The translations under genes were made by a program, and so were the position numbers. Below the pieces are notes generated by a model. The model worked only from the letters and a program-made list of their open reading frames with translations, made no database searches and was not told the DNA's origin. 64,000 nt of DNA from Plazaster borealis (Eukaryota; Echinodermata; Asteroidea; Forcipulatida; Labidiasteridae), in contig CM037476.1 of the NCBI GenBank assembly GCA_021014325.1, positions 13,986,827-14,050,826 on the forward strand, in the 5' to 3' direction. Shown piece after piece: positions 1 through 8,966 of this stretch; the stretch's first letter is position 1; every line of letters starts with the position of its first letter.

Positions 1-319
1 TCTTCACGGACTGTGAAGGGGGTAACCCTGTTTCAGCCCTAGGAGTAGGTGGCAACATGCCCCTGGTGACGTTGATTTTGGTCAGTAAGTGTAGCCCTCA
101 CCTTGAAGTGGCCGTCCGGCCTTGTGATGTTAGGGGAAATCTCATAGAAAAAATACAAACATTAGTTAAGAATGCAGCAGGCTAGTGAGACTGGCCTCTT
201 GTGGGCTAACCAAAAATGAGCAGCCTGTTTGTGTAGATCTATGTTTAATTTATCACACAGGCTTGTCAGACTTTATTCGTTCAAGTGAAATGAACAGGTG
301 ACAAGCCCTGTGGGCTAGT
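1..319. other. Presumed PEX7 intron, no feature seen
   Basis: Nothing here resembles an upstream PEX7 exon, and no repeat is recognised. It is taken as intron because the first exon found is internal to the gene. Confidence 0.4.
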
Positions 320-560
320 TTAACCCTGTCATGCACCATTTATTTTAGTGATAAATTGATCATATGGACACATTAATTGTTTACTCGTTGTTTTGAAAAT
401 GGTAACCCCCAAAAAACAGGTCACAATAACACCCTCAAGAGTCCTCTTTCCCATTCTGAAAACAGTGTGTGGTCGTGCGATCTTTATTTTTTTCGTTTTA
501 CAGCTATTTTTCCAAAGGGATTTAAACCAGTCGCTAGCGACCGGTCGGCGTGTGAAAGAG
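320..560. mobile_element. TTAA-type non-autonomous DNA element, copy A
   Basis: Starts at TTAA followed by CCCTGTCATGCACCATT and ends ...GTGTGAAAGAG. It is collinear with 7279-7523 over its whole length, sharing for example GATAAATTGATCATATGGAC and AAGAGTCCTCTTTCCCATTC. In the other copy both ends are flanked by TTAA. Here the right TTAA has become CAAG. TTAA targets suggest a piggyBac-like or Kolobok-like family. No transposase is visible. Confidence 0.65.
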
Positions 561-889
561 CAAGTGAAAGTGCAAGGCCTGCTCAGAAAGATACATAAAC
601 CCCAATCCCCTACTATCTTTGGATATAGATCCTGCAAAAAACCACTCCATTCTAGGGCACTCAACAACCAAATGTGTGAATGCTGATATGATTGGTATGC
701 CTGGCCAAGTGATATGTATGCATTTGTTATTTTGGTCTGCAGCACCATATCCTGCAAAATTAGACAACTTCCTGAATAGGATTTAATCCACTGCTCTGCA
801 CTTGGCAAGGGTCAGCGAGATGCGGCCAGCTGACCCTCGGCGGATTGTGGCGGGCTGATTAAGATACTTTCAATGTTGTCCCTAAAGAA
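561..889. other. Intronic sequence, nothing recognised
   Basis: Frames open on the - strand here partly overlap the TTAA element and show no domain. I see no repeat or RNA gene. Confidence 0.3.
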
Positions 890-1026
890 ATGTGCGCTGG
901 TTTTTGTTCTTCAATATTAATATGTCGGCGTATAAGCCGCCCAGCGTATAGGCCTAAGCCGCAAGATTTTATTTAAGGGCCACAATCAACTTATAAGCCA
1001 CGGCTTATATGCCGAAGATTACTGTA
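890..1026. repeat. Palindromic TATAAGCC repeat
   Basis: Contains several copies of (C)GGCTTATA and TATAAGCC in both orientations, including TATAAGCCACGGCTTATA at about 979-996, and ends ATGCCGAAGATTACTGTAAAT. This looks like a short foldback MITE inside a PEX7 intron. Confidence 0.45.
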
Positions 1027-1200
1027 AATGGATTTGTGACTATTTGGGTTGTACAAGCTTTATCAGAGTTTTGTTTCTGAATCATCATTTGTGTGTGTGT
1101 TTTTTTGCATCCATCTTAAACAGAAACACAAGTTTTGCTTGTCTTTACATGATTCCATTTCTCAATCCTGTTTTGATAGAGTGTTTCTCTTCCCATACAG

Positions 1201-1236
1201 GGTCCAGTTAAAGCATTTAAGGAACACACCAAAGAG
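1201..1236 (+). CDS. PEX7: PEX7 coding exon a (first in window)
   Basis: A 36-nt exon after the acceptor TCCCATACAG and before the donor GTAAGA. It reads [12 protein letters not shown] in phase 0, matching the human stretch that ends KEHAQE just before VYSVDWSQTR. The upstream exons are outside the window. Confidence 0.9.
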
Positions 1237-4200
1237 GTAAGATTGAAGTTGAAGACACTGTGCAACCTTTGTGGTTATAATCATAATATAAAAATATATA
1301 GTCTTATATAGCACTTGTATATACCAATAAGGTACTCAAGGCACTTGAACAGACAGAAACATTCTAAGAAGAAGAAGAACAAAATAACACTTCTTAATTT
1401 GAAATCCTCCATGGTATAGATTAAAGGACTGAAATGACCCCATCTTCACAAATATTTGTTATAAAAATCAAATCTTTACATTGCATTTCAAGTAAAGTAA
1501 AGTATCCTTGTTTTTCGCCTAAACCCCACAATCACTTGCCCTCTAGGTTCAATTTTATGGGGGTTCTTAAGCAGACCCAATTGCCCAACAATTTTCTGCA
1601 AAGGAAAAATAAGCTGGAGACCAGTCACAAATGGTGTGACATGGTATTTTGGCTGGTAACCTTATGGTAACCTTACAGTGTCTTGCTCAAGGTTATAATT
1701 GTCATGAACGGGACTCGAACCCACACCCTGATGATTTAATAGCCACCAGAACTCGAGTCCGATGCACTAAGCCGCTCAGACATGCCACGACACATTATAT
1801 TGTTAAGTGTCTTGCTCAATGACACAAGTGTCGTGATCGGGATTCGAACCCACACCCCGATGACTGTAGGTCATCAGAAGTAGGTCATCAGAACTTGAGT
1901 TTGGTGTACTAGACCACTCGGTCATGACACGCAATAGAAGAAACAATAAAGGTTTCACAAGTGATTTAATTGGAGTGTGTATTTTGGTGGCATTTCAGGT
2001 TAATGGTGTTGATTGGAGTCAGACAAGAGATGAAAATCTCGTGGTCTCAGCTTCGTGGGATAAAACAATCAAACTGGTAAGTGAACTTCACCAGCAACCC
2101 TAACCTCCCCTTTTGGAATTACCAGCCTCAGATTGGTTACATTGATTTCAATGCAAGGAAAAACAAGATGGCTGTTTCATGATAGAGGGCCCACTTTCTG
2201 GCACTGCTTTCCGCGAAATTCTTCGGTTAAAGTTAGGGTCATAGATTGGTAAATACTCAAAAAATGAATGCCCAAAAAAACTTACTTGGTGAGAAGCACT
2301 GCAGCTGTTGATAATATAAACTATTTTAAGTAAGGCTTCCCTTTGAAGTATAGTTTTGATAATTTTTTCACCCAAAAATATTTGAATCTGAGAATTGATT
2401 CATGCATGATTATTTCTAAGATTTGTGAGGGTCGGTGCCTGTTCGTGAATGCTGCGGCCATAGTATAGTTGAGCTGGTACCTACTGTCACACAATTCTGC
2501 TGTAAGCAGAGCCATGAAATTTGTCCCAGGTCTGTAGACTGTTATGCCATTGTAGAAATCATCGGTAGGAAAGTATCAAACTTAAAGGTATTGTACACTT
2601 TTGGTAACAGCTCAAAATCAGTGTCCACATTTTGGGTGATTCGACATATGCATGAACAAACAAACCTGTGAAAGTTTGAGCTCAATTGGTCATCGAGGTC
2701 ACGAGAAAATAGTGAAAAGAGACCTTATGTGTTTTCTGTTTTTTCAAACATCAAGTTTTTATCACGCGTGATAAAAACTATTGTTTTACTCATTTCTCAG
2801 AAACGATAGCATTTTAGGCAGAAATATCATAGGGAACCCTTTCTACCCTTACTTACTTTAAATTATGTAAGTTATGTGTGAATCTGTGAACATTTGTGTT
2901 TTTGATCTTACCAATAGTGGGCCTTTAAGTGATCATGATAATTTGATTTTACCGCAGTGGGATCCAAATCACCACCAATCTCTAGTGACATTTAGCGGAC
3001 ACCAACACATAGTCTACAGTGCCAAGTGGTCTCCGCATGTACCCGGATGCTTTGCTTCAGTCTCAGGTATGTGTATTGACCCCTTGCACAATGTGAAATG
3101 CACCTCAGAACAATGGGTGTTTTCCATTTCCGCCATTTTGGGAGTCGGTTCCCGAAATGGCAGACAGGATAGGCGCGTGTAAGTGCGCTGTGTGTTGTGC
3201 AATAATAATAATAATAAACCGTTCTTATAAAGCGCATTACACACGGAGTCCCAATGCGCTGTACAAAGTCAATTGAAAACAAACTTTAGTCAGAGTTTAA
3301 CAAATTAGTTTTGAGAAGGCGTTTAAATTGATCCAGAGTTTGTGCGTCTTTGATGTTTTGGGGGAGTTCGTTCCAAAGAGTGGGAGAAGAAGTAGAAAAA
3401 GCACGCTGGCAAGGGGTCAATAGATTTATGGAATCAGTATTTACAGACAGATGATAACGTAACGCTGTGAAAGTAGAATTAGCTGTTGCAAACTGCTTAC
3501 CAACCAAAAAGACCTATGGTATAAATGCAAAAAATAGTTAATGGCCTGACGTTTCGACCCTAGCAGAGTCTTTCTCGAAGGCTAAAATGACAACACAACA
3601 CACGAAAACAGGTATACTGGTGTAACAGAAGCAGTCAAGTGGACCTGTTTATGTTTGTTGTGTTGTCATTTTAGCCTACGAGAAAGACTCTGCTAGGGTC
3701 GAAACGTCAGGCCCTTACCTATTTTTGCATTTATACCATAGGTCTTTTTGGTTGGTAGCAGTTTGCAACAGCTAATTTACTATTTTTGCATTAGTTCTTA
3801 TTCTTTCATTGTCTTGGTTTTCCAAATATTTGGTTAGCTTAATCGTCGGGGTCTGTCTTGTGGTTTTTGTCTGCTAGCCTAAAAACTGACACACCAAAAC
3901 AAAATGGGCACTCCGTGATAAAGATCTATATAGAAGTTAAGGTTAAAATATCAAACTGGCTTTTTTCAAGACTCGACTGGAAAGGCACATCATTTTATTT
4001 TAAAAATTTGTTTGTTCTTCTTCAGGGGATCACACCGTGCGGCTATGGGACATTAGGAAACCAGACGCAGCAAGAATGATCATCCCGGCAGCTAACTGTG
4101 AGATCATCACATGTGACTGGTGTAAATATGATCAGGTACATGTTATAGACCATGTAACATTTCATAACATAACATAACATCAATCAATCAATCAATCATC

Positions 4201-7200
4201 AGGTGCTTGTAGAGCGCCATCATTCTAGTTGCCTATTCCGAGGTGCTTAGCAAAGTGAAGACAAATTTAAGGAGTTTACAGAATTTCATGTGGAGATGAC
4301 AAGTGCAATGGACTAATTGTAAGCAGATTTGAAGAGATGAGTCTTAAGCTGGCTTTTGAAGATCTGTAAGGAGTAACATAACAATTAAAATTTATAAGGC
4401 ACTATTCCATCAAGATCATAGTGCACATAATGGAAATTAACATGTATAGAGGCGAGTAAAAAGGTTTATGAAATAGAGATAACCTAACAGATTCCCGAAT
4501 GGCTGAAGGAAGATTGTTCCAAATCATTGGTCCAGCTACGCTGAAAGCTTTTTGACCCACAGCATTTTTTTGCATCTGAAAACTTAATCGATTATTAAGT
4601 CATACCAGTTTTCAATATTTTAGAGAAATGTTTCCACCTGAAATGCTGTCAAAGTTTAGAAAATAACATTTGGAAACAGTACAGGGGGAAAAGTTATTTG
4701 AATATACGTCTTATTTTTTTCTTCAGAATCTTCTTCTCATAGGATCAGTGGATAGTAAGATTAGAGGCTTTGATCTCAGGAATCCGAAAGCTCCGGTCTT
4801 TCAGCTCGGTGGACATACACATGCAATACGGAAAATCAAGGTAAAGATGTGTGTATTATTTAGTTTTTACCTAAAACTGATGTGTGATAAGCACTGTAAA
4901 GTAGCTGCTTTCAAGAAAAAAAAAAAAAACACAGCCAACTGGCCTCGGGGACCAATCTCATAGCACTACTTACCATTAAAATCTGCGGGCGCCATAAGTG
5001 CAGAATTTCTTTGGTTAGCTGTGCCATGAAACTGGGCCCTAGTCACTTGGGCCCAATTTCATAGAGCTGCTTAACGGCCGATTTTGTGCTTACTGCGCGA
5101 GTTTCCTTTTCATAGCGCTGCTAACCGTTAGCACACGAAAAGGCATGCTAACGTTCTGGTACTTACTGTGTGAAATGAATGACGTAACAATGCAAATCCA
5201 TGGTGTACGCACAAGCTTGCTGCCTAATTTTCTTGCTAACTTGTGAAATACGCTTATCCTTAATCAAATTTTTGTTACTATAGTTAGCACGAAAAATTTG
5301 CTTACCGTTAAGCAGCGCTATGAAATTGGCCCCTAGCAGGCTCGGTGGTCCAGTGGTTAAGAAAAATGCTCTAGAATACGGGAGTTGTGGGCTCGAATCC
5401 ATCCCAAGTAGTATGCTTGTGGATTTTGTTTTTCCTTGCAGGACTATAAAGCATGAGTATACAGTGCTAATTACACATGTATATTACATTTCAGGATAAA
5501 TACAAAGTGATTTTATTTATCCCTGATGCAATTGTTACATCTGTTGAGGTTTGTATATTGTTATATAATGGAATAACATCCAGTGATATGACTCTTGTAC
5601 TTAAGGCTTTTCTACAGACACAGTTCTACATTTGTTTGGAGCACATTTGTGACTGTTGGGCCCAGTTCTGTCTTGTGAGGACTGTACCTGGACTGTCTTT
5701 GGGGTTGGTTGGATGTGTGGATGTTCTAAGTAGGCGGAGGGCATGGGCGGATAGGGGGGGGAGGGTCAGCTGTTGCTGGGAGTAAGGAGTGGGAGGATTA
5801 GATGTGGATGGATTGGTGTGAGGATTAGGTAGTTTAGGTGGAAGGGAAGGTGGTGGGTGGTGCGACTTTATTGGTAGGAGCTTTTAGTTCCCATGTTAGT
5901 CAACAGAGTATGACGAGTATGTGTGAGAGCTGTGTTGATTGCAAGGTGACTCCCCTCAGCGCTGTGGCTAGAGGATACAAGGTGTTTCCTTAGCTCTGAT
6001 GAGCGCCTCTTGTACAGGGTATCTGTGGAACTGATACGTCTGATACGTAAGGCCTGACTGTAAGCAATTGGAATAACATGATATAAGCCTCATCAAATCC
6101 AATTCTTTAGTTTTTCAAGTTTTCAAGAAATCTATCATAAATCTAGTAGATACAGGGTGGTTCAAAATAAAAGGTACCCACTTTTGACAGTCATTTTCAC
6201 CAACTTATTTATAAGTTTTTACAGTTATTTTTGGATTTTATGAAAGTGGTGACTGTTGAGCATAAGTGGTGAAAACATCTAAGAAATAAGATTATTTTTT
6301 TCAAAATATGGCAATTTAAAGGTATCATGTGCAAAACTGATTTTGAACCACCCTGTATTAAAGGGTGTGCACAAAATTGGTAAGATTTAATATCTAAATG
6401 ATTTGCACACAACTTTACATGGTGTAAAGATGATCATGGTGGATTTTTGAGAAATAAGTCTTAGCCTTGCGAGTCCAAAACCTGATGCTTGACTCGTATG
6501 ACTGACTGAGATTAAACTTTCACAGGTTTGTTAAGTGTGGATACTGGTCTTTGACAATTTTACCAATGTTGTCCGCTTGCTTTAACAATTTATTTAAATT
6601 TCTTGTTATGATTAATGTTTTGTACTTGGCAGTCAGGCTTTGACTTCAATGCACAATTATGTGTGTCGGTATCAATAGGCATAAGACCATAGTCAAACAG
6701 TTTTCAACATGTTTATTTTGGTCTGACAGTGTTCTCCGCACAAGAAAACTGTTCTTGCTTCCTGTTCATACGACTTCACCGTGCGGACATGGGACTTTGC
6801 CCGGCAAACCACGCCACTAGAAACCATCGAGCATCACACAGAGTTCGTCTGTGGACTAGATTTCAATCTCCACATACCAGGCCAGGTTAGTTTTTCAGGA
6901 AGAAATTTAGACATTTACACTCAGTTCTTAAACAAACTTAACAGAGAGATGGCTTTGACTAAAAATGTGAATATTAAACTCTAATTTAAAGTTGGGAGGC
7001 CCGATTTTCACAGGAAAACAAACTTTTCATAATTTTTTCTTGGAACAAGTTTTGACAGTTGATGTGGTTTCAATGCAAAAAACAACAACAATTGTTCGCA
7101 TACCCCACAGACGATGCACATGGCTGATAGGCGTGATTTAATGTCGGGATCCCAACAATAATTCAATAAAATTTTTAAATTGACTACCACTAATCAATGA

Positions 7201-7673
7201 CAGACTTTTTGGTGCAATTCCTTGCATGAAAGCTTATAACTTTCTCAAATCTGTAAAACTAGCTATAGTTTATCTAAATTAACCCTTACATGCACCATTT
7301 ATTTTAGTGATAAATTGATCATATGGACACATTAATTGTTTGCTTGTTTTTTGCAAATGGCAACCCCCCCCCTCCAAAAAAAGGACGCAATAGCACCCTC
7401 AAGAGTCCTCTTTCCCATTCTGAAAACTGTTTGTCCGTGCGACCTTTATTTTTCGTTTTACAACTATTTTTCTGATGGGATTTTAACCGATCACTAGCTA
7501 TCGGTCGGGAGTGAAAGAGTTAAGTGGCATCTAGACAGTACCTTAATTGTATTGATGAATATGCAATCATTATTGTATTACTTTTTCAGCTTGCTGATTG
7601 TGGATGGGACGACAGAACAGTTGTATTCAGCCCAAAGTCATTACTTGAAAATCAACCCACCGGAGCTACTTGA
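1201..7673 (+). CDS. PEX7: Peroxin-7 (PTS2 receptor), C-terminal two thirds, seven exons
   Basis: PEX7 is the cytosolic WD40 receptor that binds the N-terminal PTS2 signal of peroxisomal matrix enzymes and brings them, with PEX5 as co-receptor, to the import machinery. Exons 1201-1236, 1999-2076, 2958-3066, 4026-4135, 4727-4840, 6730-6885 and 7590-7673 join in frame into 687 nt (228 residues and TGA). Every junction is GT-AG. The product follows animal PEX7 closely: [45 protein letters not shown] and [11 protein letters not shown], covering roughly WD blades 3-6 and the closing strand. Human PEX7 has 323 residues in ten exons, so about the first 95 residues (probably three exons) lie upstream of the window. 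I see no frameshift or missing key motif. One blade ends in FD rather than WD. The gene seems intact. Confidence 0.96.
1285..1375. mobile_element. LINE 3'-end fragment
   Basis: The stretch with CTTATATAGCACTTGTATA and AAGGTACTCAAGGCACTT resembles the conserved 3' tail of CR1/L2-like LINEs. It is followed by an AAGAAG-rich simple repeat. Only the tail is present. Confidence 0.4.
1675..1797 (-). repeat. tRNA-derived SINE copy 1 (Leu/Ser-like head)
   Basis: On the - strand it has an A-box-like TGTCTGAGCGGCTTAGTGC, a long variable arm and a B-box GGTTCGAGTCC (rc of GGACTCGAACC), then CCTTGAGCAAGACAC, a body typical of tRNA SINEs. The long arm implies a class II tRNA (Leu or Ser) ancestor. A second copy follows directly. 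Confidence 0.7.
1803..1933 (-). repeat. tRNA-derived SINE copy 2
   Basis: Same organisation and orientation as the copy at 1675-1797. The B-box complement GGATTCGAACC is near 1840 and the degraded A-box near 1910. A small internal duplication (GTAGGTCATCAGAA twice) lies in the variable arm. The two are tandem insertions in the same PEX7 intron. Confidence 0.65.
1999..2076 (+). CDS. PEX7: PEX7 coding exon b
   Basis: A 78-nt exon, phase 0 at both ends, between acceptor CATTTCAG and donor GTAAGTG. It reads [16 protein letters not shown] and then [10 protein letters not shown], a WD blade whose terminal WD pair is supplied by the next exon. Confidence 0.95.
2270..2410. repeat. Fragment of a dispersed echinoderm-type MITE
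   Basis: Contains AAAAACTTACTTGGTGAG, GCTGTTGATAATATAAAC and TCACCCAAAAATATTTGAAT, which I recall as parts of a very abundant short element in sea star sequences. Recognition is from memory only. Confidence 0.4.
2582..2929. mobile_element. TTAA-bounded MITE (TTAAAGG termini)
   Basis: The ends are TTAAAGG and CCTTTAA. Longer imperfect inverted termini share TTGGTAA on the left and its complement TTACCAA on the right. Internal landmarks include AGCTCAATTGGTCATCGAGG and the foldback TTTTTATCACGCGTGATAAAAA at about 2756-2778. It sits just upstream of PEX7 exon c and is non-coding. Kolobok-like by its TTAA site; the class is inferred. Confidence 0.6.
2958..3066 (+). CDS. PEX7: PEX7 coding exon c
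   Basis: A 109-nt exon between acceptor ACCGCAG and donor GTATGT. It begins [12 protein letters not shown] and contains [12 protein letters not shown] and [12 protein letters not shown]. It ends in phase 1, splitting the glycine before DHTVRLWD. Confidence 0.95.
3215..3507 (-). pseudogene. CR1/L2-like LINE, reverse-transcriptase C-terminus and 3' tail
   Basis: The - strand frame 3507-3286 ends with [20 protein letters not shown] and [10 protein letters not shown], the standard C-terminal block of CR1/L2/jockey-type LINE ORF2. It is followed by a short 3' UTR (TGCGCTTTATAAGAACGG) and a TTATTATT tail. It is a 5'-truncated copy lacking the catalytic RT and endonuclease. Its upstream end overlaps the inverted repeat at 3477-3781. 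Confidence 0.8.
3477..3781. repeat. 300-bp inverted repeat with long arms
   Basis: The left arm runs from TTAGCTGTTGCAAACTGC through AAAAGACCTATGGTATAA and CTGACGTTTCGACCC. The right arm (about 3655-3777) is its reverse complement in the same order, ending GCAGTTTGCAACAGCTAA. The central spacer is about 50 bp. The palindrome includes the last LINE codons, so it is either a foldback element or an inverted duplication formed at the LINE edge. Confidence 0.85.
4026..4135 (+). CDS. PEX7: PEX7 coding exon d
   Basis: A 110-nt exon after TTCTTCAG and before GTACATG. It reads [17 protein letters not shown], then [13 protein letters not shown]. The CDWCKY motif is a hallmark of animal PEX7. Confidence 0.95.
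4142..4565 (-). pseudogene. CR1/L2-like LINE 3' remnants
   Basis: Reading the - strand from 4563 gives [20 protein letters not shown] and then [11 protein letters not shown], and further on [15 protein letters not shown] and a stop. Both are LINE ORF2 C-terminal blocks. The tail near 4180-4230 ends in a TGAT repeat, a normal LINE 3' microsatellite. Two pieces of the same region seem to be juxtaposed. The catalytic domains are absent. Confidence 0.7.
4727..4840 (+). CDS. PEX7: PEX7 coding exon e
   Basis: A 114-nt exon, phase 0 at both ends, between TTTTTTTCTTCAG and GTAAAG. It reads [19 protein letters not shown] and [11 protein letters not shown]. The blade ends FD instead of the commoner WD. 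Confidence 0.95.
4952..5040. mobile_element. GGGCCCA-family MITE, small copy
   Basis: The left end ACCAATCTCATAGCACTACT and right end GCTGTGCCATGAAACTGGGC are inverted relatives of the termini seen at 5049-5333. Non-coding, about 90 bp, just downstream of PEX7 exon e. Confidence 0.5.
5049..5333. mobile_element. GGGCCCA-family MITE
   Basis: Inverted termini: GGGCCCAATTTCATAGAGC on the left and GCGCTATGAAATTGGCCCC on the right, with CTGCTTAAC/GTTAAGCAG continuing the match inward. An inner foldback (CATAGCGCTGCTAACCGTTAG) lies near 5112. It has no coding capacity. Confidence 0.75.
5336..5405 (+). repeat. tRNA-like SINE head
   Basis: An A-box-like GGTGGTCCAGTGGTTAAG and a B-box GGCTCGAATCC are spaced as in a tRNA. 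The acceptor arms do not pair well and the anticodon arm is degenerate, so this is a SINE-type pol III relic and not a tRNA gene. Confidence 0.55.
5406..6150. other. PEX7 intron with a G-rich stretch
   Basis: No gene or mobile element is recognised. Positions 5690-5870 are strongly G-biased on the + strand, including GGGCATGGGCGGATAGGGGG at 5739-5758, which has G-quadruplex potential. Confidence 0.4.
6151..6357. mobile_element. Mariner/Tc1-type MITE
   Basis: Perfect 17-bp inverted termini, TACAGGGTGGTTCAAAA at 6151-6167 and its complement at 6341-6357. The outermost TA on each side fits the TA target duplication of the Tc1/mariner superfamily. About 205 bp, AT-rich, no transposase. Confidence 0.85.
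6495..6600. repeat. Fragment related to the 2582-2929 MITE
   Basis: Shares AAACTTTCACAGGTTTGTT with the complement of 2665-2690 and continues GTCTTTGACAATTTTACCAA, a terminal part of the same family. It is truncated. Confidence 0.45.
6730..6885 (+). CDS. PEX7: PEX7 coding exon f
   Basis: A 156-nt exon between GTCTGACAG and GTTAGT. It reads [39 protein letters not shown] and [13 protein letters not shown]. The SCSYDFTVR and ETxEHHTEF blocks are nearly invariant in PEX7. Confidence 0.96.
7279..7523. mobile_element. TTAA-type non-autonomous DNA element, copy B
   Basis: Flanked on both sides by TTAA (7279-7282 and 7520-7523), with termini CCCTTACATGCACC and GGGAGTGAAAGAG. It is collinear with the copy at 320-560. 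The intact target duplication here defines the family. It lies 66 bp upstream of the last PEX7 exon. Confidence 0.75.
7590..7673 (+). CDS. PEX7: PEX7 terminal coding exon g
   Basis: Starts after CTTTTTCAG and reads [15 protein letters not shown], then a divergent tail ending in TGA at 7671-7673. It closes the last propeller blade, as the human ADCSWDETIKIYDP block does. Confidence 0.95.
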   Translation, partial: LADCGWDDRTVVFSPKSLLENQPTGAT

Positions 7674-8017
7674 TCTTGGACAACAAGGGCGATCTTCGTA
7701 CTTTTCTTGACAGGGTGTAAAATGAGGAAAGTCTAAATATCTTGCAGCTGTTGATTTATTTGAATTAACAGTTGTAGTTGCAGGTACGCATGAGTCAATT
7801 GCTACAGCACTGCCTCTGTTCAACCAAAATCTACTTTTGAGCAACACTATTTGCGTAACAGTTATTATTATATCAAGTAATAAACCACAAGGGAAACTGA
7901 CTTGGTAAATTTCCCAGTCAGTTTCGCTGGTGGTTGATTACTTGATATTTGAAATAAAAAGTTGCATCCCCTAAAAGTAATTCCTCTGCTGCCGCTTTCC
8001 AGGTTGTATCGTAAACT

Positions 8018-8217
8018 TGGGTGTGGTCCCTGGCTACTCAACAGTTACAGGTTGTATGGCTTCTGACTGGCACCCCCGAACAAAGATATTGACAAAATAA
8101 GGGAGACTGCCAACGTTAGGGCTAGACAAGCTCAGTTGGTAGAGCGCCGGCACGTTCATCCGGAGGTCGGAGGTTCAAGTCCAGCTCTAATAATTTGTTC
8201 TCTGTTCTACCCTTAAT
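8018..8217 (+). repeat. SINE-like repeat with tRNA-like module, copy 1
   Basis: About 100 bp of conserved leader (TGGCTTCTGACTGGCACCCC, then AAAGATATTGACAAAATA) precedes a tRNA-like stretch, AAGCTCAGTTGGTAGAGCGC ... GGTTCAAGTCC. Copies lie at 23445-23642 and, inverted, at about 50085-50250. The anticodon stem is CCGG/CCGG. In the second copy the loop resembles anticodon GTT. The acceptor arm is degenerate, so it is not a functional tRNA gene. Confidence 0.75.
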
Positions 8218-8540
8218 TAGTTATTATTTTTTTGGGCTCCGCTTTTCACAAAAGTGCAAAAGGTTGATCATGCATTAAACGTGATATCATAAATTATAGT
8301 CTGGATGTATGTATTCCGTGCTTTATGTGCTAAATGAAGTCTAGGAACCAGCCTGATCAGTATTATAATGTCCTTTTGTACTTTGGCCGCTAAATTCCCA
8401 ACAGTCTGAACTGTTTCCGTATAACTTAAATTGGCAATTCTTTATTCTAATGTAACTTGTTTAATTTTAATTTAAATGTCATGTGTGTGAATTAAGTATA
8501 TATTTTATTTTACAAATAATTTCCTTCATGATGTACATGT

Positions 8541-8557
8541 AATAAAGTTTCAATAAA
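8541..8557 (+). terminator. Tandem poly(A) signals at the end of PEX7
   Basis: AATAAA at 8541-8546 and again at 8552-8557, in an AT-rich context about 870 nt after the PEX7 stop. Cleavage would be expected 10-30 nt downstream. Confidence 0.6.
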
Positions 8558-8771
8558 GTACAGCAAATCTACGTTTGTATGAACAAGGTTGTAATCATAA
8601 AGATACACACAAATTTATCAACCTCGTGCCCAGTGATCTCATCGCGCCATTTTTTTAAATACAAATGCACCAGAATTAAACAAGCGGTAACTCGAGGTTG
8701 AACCCCGGATAAACCCGGAAAATCTCCAAAAAAAAATTAAAAGGCCTTGAGGCTAACCTTGAGTTCCCACC

Positions 8772-8966
8772 TGGTCCCAATTTCATAGAGCTGCTTAAGC
8801 ACAAAAAGTACCTTAGGACAACAAAATTATGCTTACCAGAATAAGGTTACCAGCCAAACTACCATGTCACTTGTACAATTTGGGACTGGTATCCTGCTCA
8901 TTTCTGCTTAGCAGACAATTGTTCAGCAATATTGTTTGATTAAGCAGCTCTATGAAACTGGATCCT
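8772..8966. mobile_element. GGGCCCA-family MITE, 195 bp
   Basis: Left end GGTCCCAATTTCATAGAGC plus TGCTTAAGC; right end TTAAGCAGCTCTATGAAAC plus TGGATCC. The interior (GGTTACCAGCCAAACTACCA, then TGTCACTTGTACAATTTG) matches the copy at 13398-13579 in the same orientation. Confidence 0.8.

Larger units (their letters stand above)
7674..8575 (+). other. PEX7: Probable PEX7 3' UTR
   Basis: About 0.9 kb from the stop codon to a pair of AATAAA signals. It contains a SINE-like repeat (8018-8217). An earlier AATAAA near 7879 could give a shorter 3' end. The extent is inferred from signals only. Confidence 0.55.

Noticed and set aside
377..808. Frames of 73-159 codons on both strands
   Set aside because: They overlap the TTAA element at 320-560 and are not preserved in its second copy.
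1690..1790. Functional class II tRNA gene on the - strand
   Set aside because: Imperfect arms, an attached SINE body and a second adjacent copy show that it is a SINE.
8115..8190. Functional tRNA gene
   Set aside because: A- and B-box-like sequences are present, but the acceptor stem does not pair and the same module recurs with a shared leader at two other sites, so it is a dispersed repeat.
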